Shown: piece after piece, positions 63,127 through 64,000 of the stretch
Layout of the letters: every line of letters begins with the position of its first letter
How positions within the stretch are numbered: position 1 is the first letter of the stretch
Source: Deltaproteobacteria bacterium
GTDB lineage: Bacteria > UBA10199 > JACPAL01 > GCA-016699445
Direction of reading: 5' to 3'
Assembly (NCBI GenBank): GCA_016699445.1
Contig: CP064976.1
Span: 1,178,001 to 1,242,000 of the forward strand
DNA: 64,000 bases
Position numbers and translations under genes: made by a program
Notes under the pieces: generated by a model
Told to the model about the DNA's origin: nothing
Databases searched by the model: none
What the model saw: only the letters and a program-made list of their open reading frames with translations

Positions 63127-63999
63127 TTAGTGATTCCTATAAGTATCTGGTCGACGACATTTCAAGAAAGGCCAGTCTTGGCGCACTTCGGGGATTTTTT
63201 CTAAGTTACATTCGACAATTAATATTTCTTCTTGATCATGAGAGGATTTTTTCAAAACACGACCCAAGGGATCCGCCACAAAAGAACCACCCCAAAAACT
63301 CAGATGATTTTCTTTACCTGTACGATTGGTCACTGCCACAAAAACCCCATTGGCTATGGCATGCGATCGCTGAATTGTTGTCCAAGCATCAAATTCGGAA
63401 GATCCAATTTCTTGGTCGCGTTGAGTATCCGGCCAGCCAATCGCCGTGGGATAAAAAATGATTTCAGCACCTTGCAACGCTAGAGAACGCGAACCTTCAG
63501 GATACCATTGATCCCAACACACTTGCACACCGATCTTGGCAAACTTGGTTTCAAAAACAGGAAACCCCATGTCTCCTGGTTTGAAATAATAAAGTTCGGA
63601 ATAATAATTAGGAAGATCATCTGGAATATGAATTTTTCTGTATTTCCCTAAAAATTTTCCATCGGCATCCACGACACACGCTGTATTGAAATATTGATGA
63701 TCGGATGTTTTTTCAAAAAGAGACGCTACGATAACAACACCACATTCTTTGGCGACATTTCCCAAAATTTCTGTTGTTTGTCCTGGTATTGCTTCTGCTA
63801 AAGAAAAGTACTGATCATTGTTTTCCTGACAAAAATATTGAGAACGAAACAACTCTTGAAGAGAAATAATCTGAGCACCGGCTTTGGCGGCTTCCCGAAT
63901 TTTTAATACGGCTTTTTCTAAATTATTTTTCGGATCTACTTCGCAGGTCATTTGAACAAGACCTAAGACCACATTTTTTTCGTTTATTTTAGAAGTCAT
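63127..63999 (-). CDS. aguB: N-carbamoylputrescine amidohydrolase
   Basis: 290 residues beginning at the window's edge (ATG at 63999). Catalytic triad segments of the nitrilase superfamily are visible: IISLQELF (Glu), KYRKIHIPDD (Lys) and IGVQVCWDQWYPE (Cys). YYSELYYFKPGD and GWPDTQRDQ fit the carbamoylputrescine hydrolase branch. It releases putrescine, CO2 and ammonia from the AguA product. Operon with aguA and the rluB-like gene. Confidence 0.93.
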   Translation of the reverse strand: MTSKINEKNVVLGLVQMTCEVDPKNNLEKAVLKIREAAKAGAQIISLQELFRSQYFCQENNDQYFSLAEAIPGQTTEILGNVAKECGVVIVASLFEKTSDHQYFNTACVVDADGKFLGKYRKIHIPDDLPNYYSELYYFKPGDMGFPVFETKFAKIGVQVCWDQWYPEGSRSLALQGAEIIFYPTAIGWPDTQRDQEIGSSEFDAWTTIQRSHAIANGVFVAVTNRTGKENHLSFWGGSFVADPLGRVLKKSSHDQEEILIVECNLEKIPEVRQDWPFLKCRRPDTYRNH

Positions 64000-64000
64000 C

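Noticed and set aside
1..64000. tRNA or rRNA genes
   Set aside because: I looked for tRNA-like T-loop and anticodon patterns and rRNA motifs and saw none; a dedicated scan could still find one in a short gap.

Overview
The window is a gene-dense stretch from a Gram-negative (diderm) chromosome with AT-leaning codon use. Outer-membrane barrels, OmpA-type proteins, lipoproteins with lipoboxes and multiheme c-type cytochromes all point to two membranes. The TIGR02147-family gene, PilZ and DUF971 proteins and the cytochrome inventory suggest a lineage from the former Deltaproteobacteria/Bdellovibrionota neighbourhood. That placement is inference; no rRNA gene, tRNA gene or CRISPR array was recognised.

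Layout. 0-9 kb: end of a truncated gene, an M15-type peptidase, a HipBA toxin-antitoxin pair, class II fumarase, an outer-membrane barrel, a lipoprotein with a TIGR02147 gene, and an unrecognised protein beside a Ser/Thr kinase. 9.3-22.2 kb: an electron-transfer locus with a decaheme cytochrome fused to an LVIVD propeller, a c554-like cytochrome, a cNMP-binding/four-[4Fe-4S] protein, a di-heme b-type membrane protein and a membrane-anchored decaheme cytochrome. An AbiE pair and an HrpB helicase interrupt it. 22-34 kb: a TrhO-RluA fusion, HicAB, a GST-like protein, a thrombospondin-repeat/OmpA pair, Nudix, a decayed acyl-CoA ligase, RsmE, an M48 protease and an EVE protein. 33-38 kb: a second AbiE pair in reversed order, PilZ, VapBC, an FGE-like gene between 39-bp direct repeats, and an SPL-type radical SAM gene. 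38-49 kb: exported proteins, hisS, an OmpA/proline-rich protein, aspS, a diiron desaturase-like gene, a GH16-like lipoprotein and an aldo/keto reductase. 49-64 kb: DUF971, a metallo-hydrolase, a Phd/nucleotidyltransferase pair, a Cas4-like nuclease coupled to a DUF4143 ATPase, acyl-CoA dehydrogenase, aconitase, rlmH, a radical SAM gene, a DUF234 ATPase, an rluB-like gene and the agmatine-to-putrescine pair aguA-aguB.

How they work together. The central theme is the cytochrome locus. Four membrane histidines of the b-type protein are spaced as in quinol-oxidising cytochromes b, the cytoplasmic-type ferredoxin overlaps it by one base, and a decaheme protein follows one base later, which suggests a quinone-linked conduit across the inner membrane with cyclic-nucleotide sensing built into one subunit. 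Six toxin-antitoxin-type pairs, two ATPase/nuclease-type loci and two scars of duplicated 3' ends mark several insertion sites between housekeeping genes.

Data caveat. More than a dozen genes, including aspS, rsmE, rluB and hrpB, carry single-base frameshifts, nearly all in short homopolymers and nearly all repaired by adding one base. This looks like uncorrected indel error rather than decay, so I give these genes as single CDS entries spanning the break and name the break point. The acyl-CoA ligase, with missing internal segments, is the clear exception.
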